Source: Eutreptiella sp. 'Long Island Sound 2002'
Lineage: Eukaryota; Euglenozoa; Euglenophyceae; Eutreptiales; Eutreptiaceae
Length of the DNA: 64,000 nucleotides
Reading direction: 5' to 3'
Assembly: GCA_964036045.1 (NCBI GenBank)
Contig: OZ038382.1
Span: 143,666,961-143,730,960, forward strand
Shown piece by piece: positions 54,716 to 64,000 of the stretch (the first letter of the stretch is position 1; the number at the start of each line of letters is the position of its first letter). The position numbers and the translations under genes are program-made. Below the pieces are notes generated by a model, which saw only the letters and a program-made list of their open reading frames with translations, was not told the DNA's origin and searched no databases.

Positions 54716-55690
54716 GTGCATGTCCCGGGCCACTTGGCTCCTGTTCACCGGTGTGCCCGCGTGGTTTGTTGTGTTGCGTGTGCGGTGTCCCGGGCCACTT
54801 GGCTCCTGTTCACCGGTCTGCCCAATCGGTGCGTTGCTTTGTGTGTGCGGTGTCCTGGGCCCCTTGGCTCCTGTTCACCGGTGTGCCCGCTCGGTGTGTT
54901 GTGTTGCGTGTGCGGTGTCCCGGGCCACTTGGCTCCTGTTCACCGGTGTGCCCGCGTGGTTTGTTGTGTTGCGTGTGCGGTGTCCTGGGCCACTTGGCTC
55001 CTGTTCAGCGGTGTTCCCGCTCGGTGCATTGCTTTGCGTGTGTGGTGTCCTGGGCGACTTGGCTCCTGTTCACCAGTGTGCCCGCTCGGTGTGTTGTGTT
55101 GCGCGTGCGGTGTCCTTGGCCACTTGGCTCCTGTTCACCGGTGTGCCCGCTGGGTGTGTTGTTTGGCGTGTGTGGTATCCTGGGCCACTTGGCTCCTGTT
55201 CACCGGTCCGCCCGCTCGGTGCGTTGCTTTGCGTGTGCGGTGTCCTGGCCACTTGGCTCCTGTTCACCGGTGTGTCCGCATGGTGTGTTGCTTTTCGTGT
55301 GCGGTGTCCTGGGCCACTTGGCTCCTGTTCACCGGTGTGCCCCCTCGGTGTGTTGCCTGTGTGTGCGGTGTCCTGGGCCACTTGGCTCCCGTTCACTGGT
55401 GTGCCCGCTTGGTGCGTTGTTTTGCTTGTGCGGTGTCCTGGGTTACTTGGCTCCTGTTCACCGGCGTGCCCGCTTGGTGCGTTGTTTTGCGTGTGCGGTG
55501 TCCTGGGCCACTTGGCTTCTGTTCACCGGTGTGCCCGCTGGGTGTGTTGTGTTGCGTGTGCGGTGTTCTAGGATCCTTGGCTCTTGTTCAACGGTGCGCT
55601 CGCCCGGTGTGCTGTGCGGTGTCCTGGGCCACTTGGCTCCTGTGCACCGGTGTGCTCGCTCGGTGTGTTGTGCTGTGGGTTGCGTGTGCT
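54716..55690. repeat. 65-bp minisatellite, array 2, about 15 copies
   Basis: Same unit and orientation as 49181-50445 (CTTGGCTCCTGTTCACCGGT). All three plus frames are open across most of it. Copies degrade toward the right end into TTGTGCTGTG-rich sequence. Confidence 0.93.
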
Positions 55691-56655
55691 GGGCGTCGCT
55701 ACGGGGCGCTCACTCGTCCATCCAGACTGCGGCTGTAGGTGGCCGGCAGGGGCTGGGTACCCTCCAGGCGCACACGCGTCCATCCGGACGGCGGCTGTTC
55801 CGTAGCCGGCAGGGGCTGGGTTTGCTGCCGGGCGCACACACGTCCGTCCGGACGGCGGCTGGTGTTGCTTTGCACCTGTCCTCGTGCCGTGGTTCGTTGC
55901 GTGTTGTGCGCGCTTTCGGGGTTTGCGGCACCAAGCGGCCGTTGCTACTTGGCACCCGTTCGTGTGCCTTGGTCGTGGCTGGCGGCGTGCTTCTCTGGCG
56001 TGCCTCGTGGCCCCGCATGGTGCGCCGCGCCTCGTCCGGTCCGGTCGCTCTCGGTGCTCCAGTTGGCTTTTCCGACACCGTGGTGCCTTTCCCCACTCCG
56101 GGGGCCTGCGCCCCCGGCTTTACTGGGTGGCTGCGCGGGGCATGCGGAGGCCGGCCGAGAACCGGGCTCATTGTGCCTGCCGCTGGACCCCGCCGAGGCA
56201 GGGGCGCTGGGCCCGCTGCGCGTCGTACCCGTTCAGGGCCCTGCGATGGGATTGTCCCTGGCGGGTCCCTCCGGCGTCGGTCTTGGGCTGCGTGCGCTGC
56301 GGTGGTTGGCGTGTGTGGACCCGGTCACTGACGCGTCCGGTTTCCCGTACCGTCCGTCGGTCGACGGGGGACTCGGCCCGTGCACCGGGGCTGTCTCGTG
56401 TGGATGCGGACACCTCCCCTTACGGGTCGGAGGACGCCACACCCGGGTCCCGTGCATGTGTGCGTGTGCTCCTCCGTCCTGGCCGGGTCGGGCGGGCCGG
56501 CCTCCGGGGCGCGTTCTGGTGCGCCCCACATTTTCCTCTGGCCGCTTTGTCTTTCTGCTTTGCTCGGCCCCCCCTGGGTTGGGGTTCCCCTCTTCTTGGT
56601 CGTTTTTTTTGCCCTCCCCCCCCCTTTTGCCTTTTTTTTTCTTGCTCCGTTGTTG
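55691..56655. repeat. GC-rich stop-poor region with 68-bp direct repeats at its start
   Basis: CGTCCATCC(A/G)GAC(T/G)GCGGCTG recurs at about 55716, 55784 and 55850, with GCCGGCAGGGGCTGGGT between. To 56655 the sequence is GC-rich and very poor in TA, so frames stay open on both strands. No protein motif is visible. Confidence 0.6.
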
Positions 56656-57640
56656 TTTTCCGTGCGCCCCCTTTGTCTCCTGCTTTCTTTGGTTTCCGGC
56701 CCCGGGTGCCCTCGGCCTTGGCGCTGTGTGTTGTTTGTTTTGTTGGCCTCGCGCTTCTCGGCTCTCCGTGCGCTCTTGCCTCTTTTTATGTTGCCCGTCT
56801 GGCCGTTCGCTGCTCTCTGGTGGTTGCTGCCCCCCCTTGCCCCGCCTCCTTTGGTGTCTCGCGGTTTTCGTTGCCGCCGCTCGGTGCCTTGTGTTTTTTT
56901 TTTCTCTTCTTGTCCGCGCCCCCGTTGTCTCCGGCTTTCTCTGGTTTCCGCCCCGGGTGCCCTGGGCCTTGGCGCTGTGGATTTGTTTTCCTTTTTTTTT
57001 GGCTTCCCGCTTCTCGGCTCTCCGTGCGCTCTCGCCTGTTTGTGTCTCCTGCTTGGCCGTTGGCTGCCCCCCCCCCCTCCTCCCCTTTTGTGTCTCGCGG
57101 TTTTCTGTGCTGCTGCTCGCTGCCTTTTTTTTTCTTTTCTTCTTTTTCCTCCCCCTGTCTGCGCCCCTGTTGTCTTTGGCTTTCTCTGGTTTCCGGCCCC
57201 GCGTGCCCTGGACCTTGGCGCCGTGTTGTGTTTGCTTTGCTCAGCTCTCCGTGCGCTCCCGCCTCGTTTGTCTGTCCCGCCTGGCCGTCGGCTGCTTCCT
57301 GGTGGTTGCCCCCCCCCCCCCTCCGATTGTGTCTCGCGGTTTTCGTTGCCGCCGTTAGGTGTTCTGTTCTTTTTTTTTTTTTTTTTGTCCTGCGTTGTGC
57401 GCCCCTGTTGTCTCTGGCTTCCTCCGGTTTCCGGCCCCGGGTGCCCTGGGCCACGGCGCTGTGCGTTGTTTACTTTGTTGGCCTCCTGGTTCTCGGCTCT
57501 CCGTGCGCTCTTGCCTCTCTCGTGCTTCCCGCCCGGCCGTTGGCTGCTCCCTGGTGGTTGCCCCCCCCCCCTCTCTTTGTTTCTCGCGGTTTTTGTTGCT
57601 GCCGCTCGGTGCTGTGTGCCGTGTGCTGTGCTGTGCTGTG
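56656..57640. repeat. about 245-bp tandem repeat, 4 copies, pyrimidine-rich
   Basis: CTCTCCGTGCGCTC(T/C) recurs at about 56763, 57019, 57245 and 57496, and GTCTCGCGGTTTTC(G/T)(T/G)TGC at 56850, 57090, 57330 and 57583. Units hold C8-13 and T8-13 runs. The 516- to 691-codon ORFs on both strands follow from lack of stops in this repeat. Confidence 0.8.
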
Positions 57641-58605
57641 TTTCCCTAGGTACGGTGCTGCGACGCGCTGCTGCGCGTTGTGCTGCCCGTTGTAATGCTG
57701 TTGTGTGCTGTGTTGTTTTGTTGCGCTCGTTTGGTGCCGCTGCTTGTTGTGCCGTGCCCTCTGGCGCTGCCCGTTGCCCTGGGGGCCTGTGTTTTGCGGC
57801 GCTGTGTTTTGCGGTTTTCCTCCGCGCTGTGTGCTCTGTGCTGTGTGTGTTTTGTCGTGGCCCGGTGGTGTGCACTGTTGTTCGCCGCTCTGCTTTATGC
57901 TGTGTGTGTCCTGCGGTGCTGTGCTGTGCTTTCCCTGTCCTCTCCGCTCTGTGCGGTGCTGTGCGTTGCTGTGCTGGTGCGCCTGCGTTGTGCTGTTCGT
58001 GTGGTGCATGTTGTTGCTGGCGCCTGTTGCTGTGTGGCGCAGCTGTGTGTTGTGCTGTTTCCTTCGGTGTGCTGTGGTGCGGTGCTGGGTCTGGTGGCCC
58101 GTGGTTGTCTGCTGGTGGCGTTTTTCGGTGTTGGTGTCCCTGTCTGGCCGCATGGTCTGCTTCCCTGTGGTTGATGTGGTTTGCTGTGGTGCCCTGCTTC
58201 CCTGTGTCGTGTTCTGTGGTGCTGTGCTGTCGCGTGGTGCTGTGCTGTTGTGCTTTGCTGTCGTTTTGCAGTGCTGTTGGTGCTTGCTTTGCCCTCCTGT
58301 GGCCTGTCGTGCTGTGCTGTGTTGTGCTGTTGGTTGGCTGTGCTGTATTTTACCCGGTGGTGGTGTCTGCGTGCTGTGGTGCTCTTTCCCTCGTGCTGTA
58401 CGTTCCCAGTGTTCTCCGCTTTGTGCGTTGCTGTGCCACGCTGTGCTGGCTGTAGTTCCCTGCTTCCCTGTGTCGTGTGCTGTGGCCCTGTTCTGTCGCG
58501 TGGCGCCATGCTGTGCTGTGTTGTGCTGTTGGTTGTCTGTGCTTTTTTTTGCCCAGTGGTGGCGTTTGTGTGCTGTGGTGCCCTTTCCCTCCCTGCCGGC
58601 ACACA
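57641..58605. repeat. CTGTG-rich degenerate repeats with a 200-265 bp direct duplication
   Basis: Dominated by TGTGCTGTGCTGT-type words. CCTGCTTCCCTGTGTCGTG occurs at 58196 and again at 58461, and GTGGTGGTGTCTGCGTGCTG at 58358 has a partner near 58556. No gene. Confidence 0.75.
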
Positions 58606-59861
58606 CAAAAAACATCGATTATAACCGTGTGTTACTCCGCGCCCGTCTCTGTGTCGGTTGTTCACGTCGTTGAAGAATCCGGTCTCTTCTTTCGTCGCTG
58701 TCGTCTCGTTTGTCGTTGCTTGAGTTGATGGCGTCGTCCTTGCTTGAGTTTGTCTTGACTTGCTTCGCCTGCAGCGAGACGGAGGGCAAAAGCAGCGAGG
58801 ATGGGGCGGAGAAGGGAAGGGAAGGTACATGGAGAAGAAAACAAAGCGAGAGGGCGCGAGTTCAGGGGCGTACCGTCTCAGAAAAATATTTTTCGGTTTT
58901 TACGCATTGCTCGCGGAGCGTTTTTTTTACATATACGGCGTGTTAGCGGGCATGGGGCACGGCATTCTACTCGTATGCTGATGATGCATATGTGGCCATG
59001 TGCTCATATGCAGGATCATTTCTATAGGTAAAAGTGTCTCCTTGGAAGCCAGGAAAGCTCCAGGTGTACGCTGACACACCAGTGCTGAGCCCCCTAGCAC
59101 CCCAGGGGTAACCCGGGGATGCACAGTGCAAAAACCTCAGTGCTGATGTCAGCTAGTCTGTAGTATCAGGAAATAGCTGCAGCCTGGCCTGGAATTAGCT
59201 ATTTTAGTCACATTTTTAAGGTTTTTGAAGTTTCTAAAACATTTGAAGGTTCATTGAACGTTCAAAGTAATTAGAACCAACGGCGCGGCAGCGGGCGCCA
59301 ATCGTCGCTGTCATTTTTACGACATTCTTTTCTTGACGGAAAATGTCGTGAAGTTGCGTAAAAGCTCCAGAAAAGCCGTTTTTATATCAATTTTTAGTGA
59401 ATTATGATGGATGTTTAGTGTATTTTATGGCATTTTTCATGAAAATGCACTATCTTGCCAAAGTTCTACAGACGTCCTGCTGCGACGGCCGTTCCCTCCC
59501 CTATGGGGGATATTAAGTATAAGACCATAGGTTTTCAGAAAAAATATCATATAGCACCATAATGCCCTCAGGGCTCTAGGCTGGCGCTTGGGGGGAGACC
59601 CATGTTTCAAGTTTTAACCATGTTTTCAACATGGTCATGACATTGTTTGACTTGTTTGACGTTGCTCTGACCCGGAACGGACTTAGACATGTTGACCCCA
59701 GCACAGTTCCTGTCGACGACAGTCGTTGACGACCTGAATCTCAGGTCACAGGGCCTGTGGTGCCCTGATTTACTGTGATGTTTCCTAAAAATTTAATCTT
59801 AGCACATGGATTGGTACTTAGGTATGTTTATATGTGTATTAACCTAAGTTATTGCCTTGTT
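58606..59861. other. no gene recognised
   Basis: Changes to AT-richer, unique-looking sequence. No ORF with a motif. A polypyrimidine tract and AG acceptor (TTTTCTTTCTTCAG) lie at its right end. Confidence 0.5.
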
Positions 59862-59883
59862 TGCCTTCTTTTTCTTTCTTCAG

Positions 59884-60070
59884 GACACCAGATTGTGTCA
59901 TGGGGCGAGCCAAGCTCCTAGAACAATTTGTATTTGCGTGGTATTACGGAATCTCTTGTGCCTACTTGCTCTTTCAATGTGTCTTGAAGAGTGCTCACAT
60001 AGCCTCTAAAATGAGTTGTAACTGCGGTCGCCCACCAAAGCAAGACACCCGATCCAACAACAAGTTCTGA
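59884..60070 (+). CDS. candidate small terminal exon
   Basis: A strong acceptor (GCCTTCTTTTTCTTTCTTCAG, split by one base across 59863-59883) precedes an open frame to TGA 60068-60070. ATG 59899 would give MGRAKLLEQFVFAWYYGISC and onward, with a hydrophobic stretch of about 20 residues and a basic Cys-containing end (CNCGRPPKQDTRSNNKF). It may be the last exon of a gene starting further left. No family recognised. Confidence 0.3.
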
Positions 60071-60509
60071 TCTTATATACACCTACAATTCATTCCACGC
60101 ATATTTTTTGCCTTCACCCCAAGGCAGTACGAGGACTTAATTGAAGCGCGACGCCTTTGACAGACGCGCACACGTGCTATTCCTACGCATGTACAGTATC
60201 ATGAAATGATGAGAATGCTCCGCAGGATAGCCAGGACAGCACACCAAGAGTGCTACGCAATGTTTCTGCTTGTGGGGATTTTATTGCAAAGTTTGTATCT
60301 GACAGAGATGTACATACTTTCCTGTTTGTGTTGCTCAGGGGTGTTGTAAGCCCATGTATTGTCTCTGGCGTTGTGGACCTACGTGACAACCGGAATAACA
60401 AATCAGTACAAGTACTGCAGCTTTGGTCTTTGCCGTCGCTTCCCTTGTTCCTCCCAACTATTTTCTCAAACTGTGATTTTGTCTCAGCCGGAGACCCAGC
60501 AGGAGAATC
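60071..60509. other. upstream region of the CCCH ORF
   Basis: No ORF of note. Possible 5' region or intron of the following gene. Confidence 0.4.
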
Positions 60510-62117
60510 ATGATATGGGCTTCAAACAATAAGTGGGGCAGCAAACTACGGCAGAAGCAAGCACCTCAAAATAGGTCCACTCCACGCCTGTTGCCACCTA
60601 CATGGGCAAGCGCCGCAGAGTCGCCGGGGCCCAAGCACCAGGGCCAGGAATCACCCCAAGGTTCCCCTTCACTGCCGCTCGGACTACCCAAGGGTCCAGA
60701 ACACGGAGCTACCGCCAGACAATGGCCATGTGAACCGAGCGCACCACAAAGGGTGAACTTACAAGACAATACATGCTCTATGTCTGCTGCGCTTGTTGAT
60801 GGTGCTACAGAGCAGAAGCAGAGCTGCGGCGAATGCAGACGCTGTTTGATTGGCTGGTCGTGCGTCAATGCAAGGCTACACAGCCCGCGCCCAACAGAAT
60901 CATGTTCCTGGGATGACATCGTTGCCCGTCTTGTGAAAGAACGTGCTCAGTTTGAAAAGGAGGCAGCCGAAGTCCGAGCTCGCGGGCTCGCCACGAGTGT
61001 CACATGTGAATGTTGCTTCTTTGGTTGCCCTTTCTGTATTGTGTGGGATGAGATCGACGAAGAGAGGAACACTTATGCCGAAGAGCCAAACCACGATGGA
61101 GAAGAGACGCGCGAAGTGTTTCATATTGCAGGGCTGAGAGCGCCAGACGCCGTCCACGTGGTTTTGGAGGATTTCTGGGAAAGTCTACTGGATGTCGCCT
61201 GAAAATCTGGATCCGAGGTTGTGGAGAATCTCTGGGAAGTAACAGCGCAACAGCTGCAAGATATGTTCGGACACGTCGACTCACTGTCTGCTGCGAGGCT
61301 ACTACTGAGCCCAGTCAGGTGCTGGGCTAGGATTTGTTGCAAGGTTCTTTGCGGCGAGTGCGAGCCGTGGCATGATTCTCAGGCGCTGTACGATTTTGTT
61401 TATCTTGTTCTATATAACTTCTGGATGCAAAGTGAAGGGAATGCTATGGTCTCGGGTCATTTGGACAACGAGTTTCAGACTACCTACCACTATGAAGAAG
61501 ACGACGGACAAGAAAATTCTGATGGTAGCGAGCCCATGGAGCTGGACGCTGACGACTACTGGGACTCCTTCATTATCGGTGAGAAAGAACAGTTAGAGTG
61601 GTGGTACCTAAAGAACAGTGGCCCTCAGTTGCAGCTGTACTACACAAATGAGGACTACTACCAAGACCAAGTCGAAGACGAAGAGGCAGAATCAGACGTC
61701 GATGCCGAAGAGGAAGAGGCAGAAGCAGACGTCGAGGCTGATCAGGATGAGGCACAACCAAAGGAATACTACTATCAAGACCAAGTCGAGGAGGAAGAGG
61801 TAGAAGCAGACGTCCATGCCGAAGAGGAAGAGGCAGAGGCAGAAGAAGATGATTACCAGCACCAAATGAAAGGTATCCTCCCAGCCAACTGCAGTGTGGC
61901 GCCGCTCTGGACTGTGAGTCTGTCGAGTGGGGCCCACGAACATTCACAAGAGGAGGGACCTCAAGACGCGTTTGCACAAGGCGTGCATGGAAACTGGGAC
62001 TACGGCTCAGTGGAAGAAAGCCAACACTCCAACCAGTACGCGCAAAAACGTTGGTGCCGTTATGGCAAGGCTTGTAAATATCTGCAGTTTGGACAATGTG
62101 TCTTTCGTCATGTATGA
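60510..62117 (+). CDS. acidic protein with C-terminal CCCH-like zinc finger, internal TGA
   Basis: ATG 60510 opens MIWASNNKWGSKLRQK. The frame runs 230 codons to TGA 61200-61202, then continues in the same frame for 305 codons to TGA 62115. The first part is Pro/Gly-rich, then has two Cys clusters (CGECRRCLIGWSC and CECCFFGCPFC). The second has WDEIDEER-like acidic helices, two imperfect copies of a Tyr/Gln/Glu/Asp repeat (YYQDQVEDEEAESDVDAEEE), and ends KRWCRYGKACKYLQFGQC plus VFRHV. The last follows C-x5-C-x7-C-x3-H, near the C3H fingers of RNA-binding proteins. A single product of 535 residues with one point-mutation stop, two neighbouring genes, or stop readthrough are all possible. Codon choice and lack of tandem DNA repeats make this the most gene-like non-transposon locus here. 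Confidence 0.6.
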
Positions 62118-62258
62118 GAGTGATCACAAGCAGCGGGTCATGGCAGTCGTGGAAGCAAGAAAGGCCCCTCGCAGCGACTTTGACGCCGACAGAGTGAGGA
62201 TTGCAGCAGGGCTGTTTGGAGGAACTGGCCGCAAAGAAGCTTGGTGTCGCAAATTTTG

Positions 62259-62345
62259 AGCACAATGCAGTTGCGCTTCCGCTTGGGCGCCCTGAAACCA
62301 AGCACAATGCAGTCGCGCTTTCTCTTGGGCGCCATGAAAACAAGC
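62259..62345. repeat. 43-bp direct duplication
   Basis: AGCACAATGCAGT(T/C)GCGCTT is repeated 43 bp apart with TTGGGCGCC(C/A)TGAAA following in both copies. Confidence 0.85.
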
Positions 62346-64000
62346 ACTCTGGTCTTCGCTAACGTTTAGTTGGAAGTACAACGCTTTGGTTGATAATTTC
62401 TCGTGTCAGGGTCAGTTGGTCAGTTTTGTTGTTGTTTTGGTTCAGTTGATGGTCAATAGGAGGCTTCGTCGTTTGTTGCAAGCCCTGGCGTTGGCCGTGC
62501 TAACCTCACTCCCCTGACCACTCCCTTCCTTCCCTCGCTCACGCACCATGAATTTCTAGGTCCTTGAGGGAACAAGCTTCACTTGAAATTTTGACTCCAG
62601 TGCCTGACTGACTGTAAATTTATTCAAGCTTCGACTAGTTTTGAGTTATATATAAATGCCTCACCCTCGACTGTCAGATGTGGCCTTTTTTGAACTGTCC
62701 TGATGTCCCATATGTTGTACTTCACATGTTTGATTTGTCCAGGTCTTGGTCTGTTTGTTGGTTTGTTTTATTGTTCCTACAAGGTCAACTGTCCATCGTC
62801 GTTCTGTTTGCCCTTCCAGTGGAGACATCGTATTCAAATGAACGAAGTCCTGGTTTGTTACCTTTTGTTGGAATTTGGGGAGTACAGTACAGGTCCACAA
62901 GGTGTTTGTTTCTCTCATTTTGGTGTTCTTGAAGCAATTTTGAAGTTTGAAGTTGGATTTTGATATTTTCTTGCGAATCAGAGTCCCTGTTCCCTGGCGA
63001 CGCGCTCGGACAGGGTTACGGCGCTCACAACGTGACGCTCTACGCTGCGCTGACAGCGTTTGACTGTCCTGCGCCACCTGTAGCAGGTAATTCTGTTTCA
63101 ATTCTTCAATTTTGCAAATTTTCAAATTTTGCTCTCTTTTTCTGTCGGCGACGCTTGTCGTCGCTTTTCGAAGCGCGAGTGCGTTCGTGGCACTCGTCGA
63201 CACTGGTATTGTGTGTCGACGGCTCTCTTCCAGCGTCCTGCCCAGTTTCAGGGCTTCATCCTGGCCCATTTTGGGTTTTTAGACCTTTTTGGCCTGTTTC
63301 GGGCCAAATGTGCCATTTTTGGCAGGATCGGTCGCAAGCGACAGCTGCGACGCGTGGCGACGCCCTCCGTCGTTCGCCACGGCGCTGCTGGGGCACTCCG
63401 AGTGCGCCTGGCTGTTTTCGAGGTGAGTTTTGATCCTTGTATGTGACTTCAAAGTGTATGAGCCACGAGTTCCCATGTCTCTAAAGTAAGTACGAATTTG
63501 TCAGGAATTGAGCGCAGAAACGCGCCCACCCAAGCGACGAAATTAGGCACTAGGCCCATGGCCTTGCCGTACTCATCTCAAACACCAGAAGTGTTGCAGA
63601 AGCACTCACTGTTTCATTTGCGTGTAAGTGAGTTACGAATGGTCAGAACTTGGTAACAACCTTTCACATCTTTCACCATCCACGCTCAGTGCATCAAGAA
63701 TGACAGTTCACATGACACATGACACATGACTTGCAGAAGTGACCATGATGGTAGTTGAGCAGAGGATTAACCCACTCAATTGCTGTATATCGGCGACCCA
63801 TACAATCCAGTTTTCTTCCGACAAGTCTACTTCTGTTTGGCGACTCAGATCACAGACACTGATAGGTTGTACCACAGTGTCCATTTTGTTCTTGTCTGGG
63901 GACTCATACGTATTACCAGGGTCTCGCGCTGATAGGTACTACCACAGCGGACACCACTCCACGCCACTTTAGCTCTGCACAGTACCTGCGTCTGAATTAG
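62346..64000. other. no gene established; possible exon ending at 63421
   Basis: A plus-strand frame at 62960-63433 (157 codons) ends across TTTTCGAG/GTGAGTTTTG, a good splice donor at about 63422, so an exon may end there. No motif is visible. The rest shows nothing I can name. Confidence 0.4.

Noticed and set aside
54601-56331. 576-codon ORF and two overlapping ones
   Set aside because: All three frames are open over the second 65-bp array, so openness carries no coding information.
55739-58830. ORFs of 381-691 codons on both strands
   Set aside because: TA-poor, pyrimidine-rich tandem repeats; no domain and equal openness on both strands.
1-64000. Dinoflagellate spliced-leader relics, rRNA and tRNA genes
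   Set aside because: Looked for by eye and none found. Absence is weak evidence; a covariance-model and motif search would be decisive.

Overview
This is eukaryotic nuclear DNA from a large, repeat-rich genome. It has canonical GT-AG introns, LTR retrotransposons, three kinds of DNA transposon, and many satellites with long G or C runs. No bacterial operon, rRNA or tRNA gene was recognised, and no clear housekeeping gene. The retroelement proteins look most like families I associate with dinoflagellates (from memory, not a search). A FAR1-type MULE and a chromodomain Ty3 element would also fit a charophyte such as Chara, so the organism is left open as a microalga or protist.

Layout. 0-14.5 kb: pieces of one or more MULE/FAR1-type transposase genes on the minus strand (transposase core 12.74-14.43 kb, SWIM finger 4.34-4.93 kb, possible tail 2.12-2.78 kb). 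They are separated by satellites with periods of about 146, 11, 378, 22 and 204 bp. 15.2-17.5 kb: a broken pogo-like DDE transposase with a SAP-like tail.

17.5-42.4 kb is one nested structure. The outer element is a Ty3 chromodomain retrotransposon with 2.68-kb LTRs (17535-26008 and 39690-42364), a decayed gag-pol (26.3-34.4 kb) and a polypurine tract. Its 5' LTR was split by a 5.79-kb DNA transposon (19118-24906) with TIRs CCCTGC.../...GCAGGG and a TA target duplication; the 3' LTR preserves the empty site. Its 3' internal region was split by a 3.54-kb minus-strand LTR element (34733-38273) with an exact AATTG duplication.

The 5.79-kb transposon is the most interesting object. It carries a multi-exon candidate transposase and a Gln/Glu-rich partner protein. 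The GCGCGCGCTA-type motif that crowds both ends also fills every recognisable intron at about 21-bp spacing, while it is not conspicuous in the exons.

42.4-50.4 kb: a 200-bp satellite, then a second retroelement of different lineage (44958-49180). Its gag, protease, a DIRS-like NPPF domain and the start of RT lie in one frame broken only by stop codons, and a 65-bp minisatellite begins where the RT core should start. 50.9-58.6 kb: a 190-bp satellite, a GC-rich island, a second 65-bp array, and long stop-poor GC-rich repeats whose big ORFs are probably not genes. 59.8-62.1 kb: a candidate small exon and a 536-codon acidic ORF ending in a CCCH-like zinc finger, with one internal TGA. The last 2 kb shows little.
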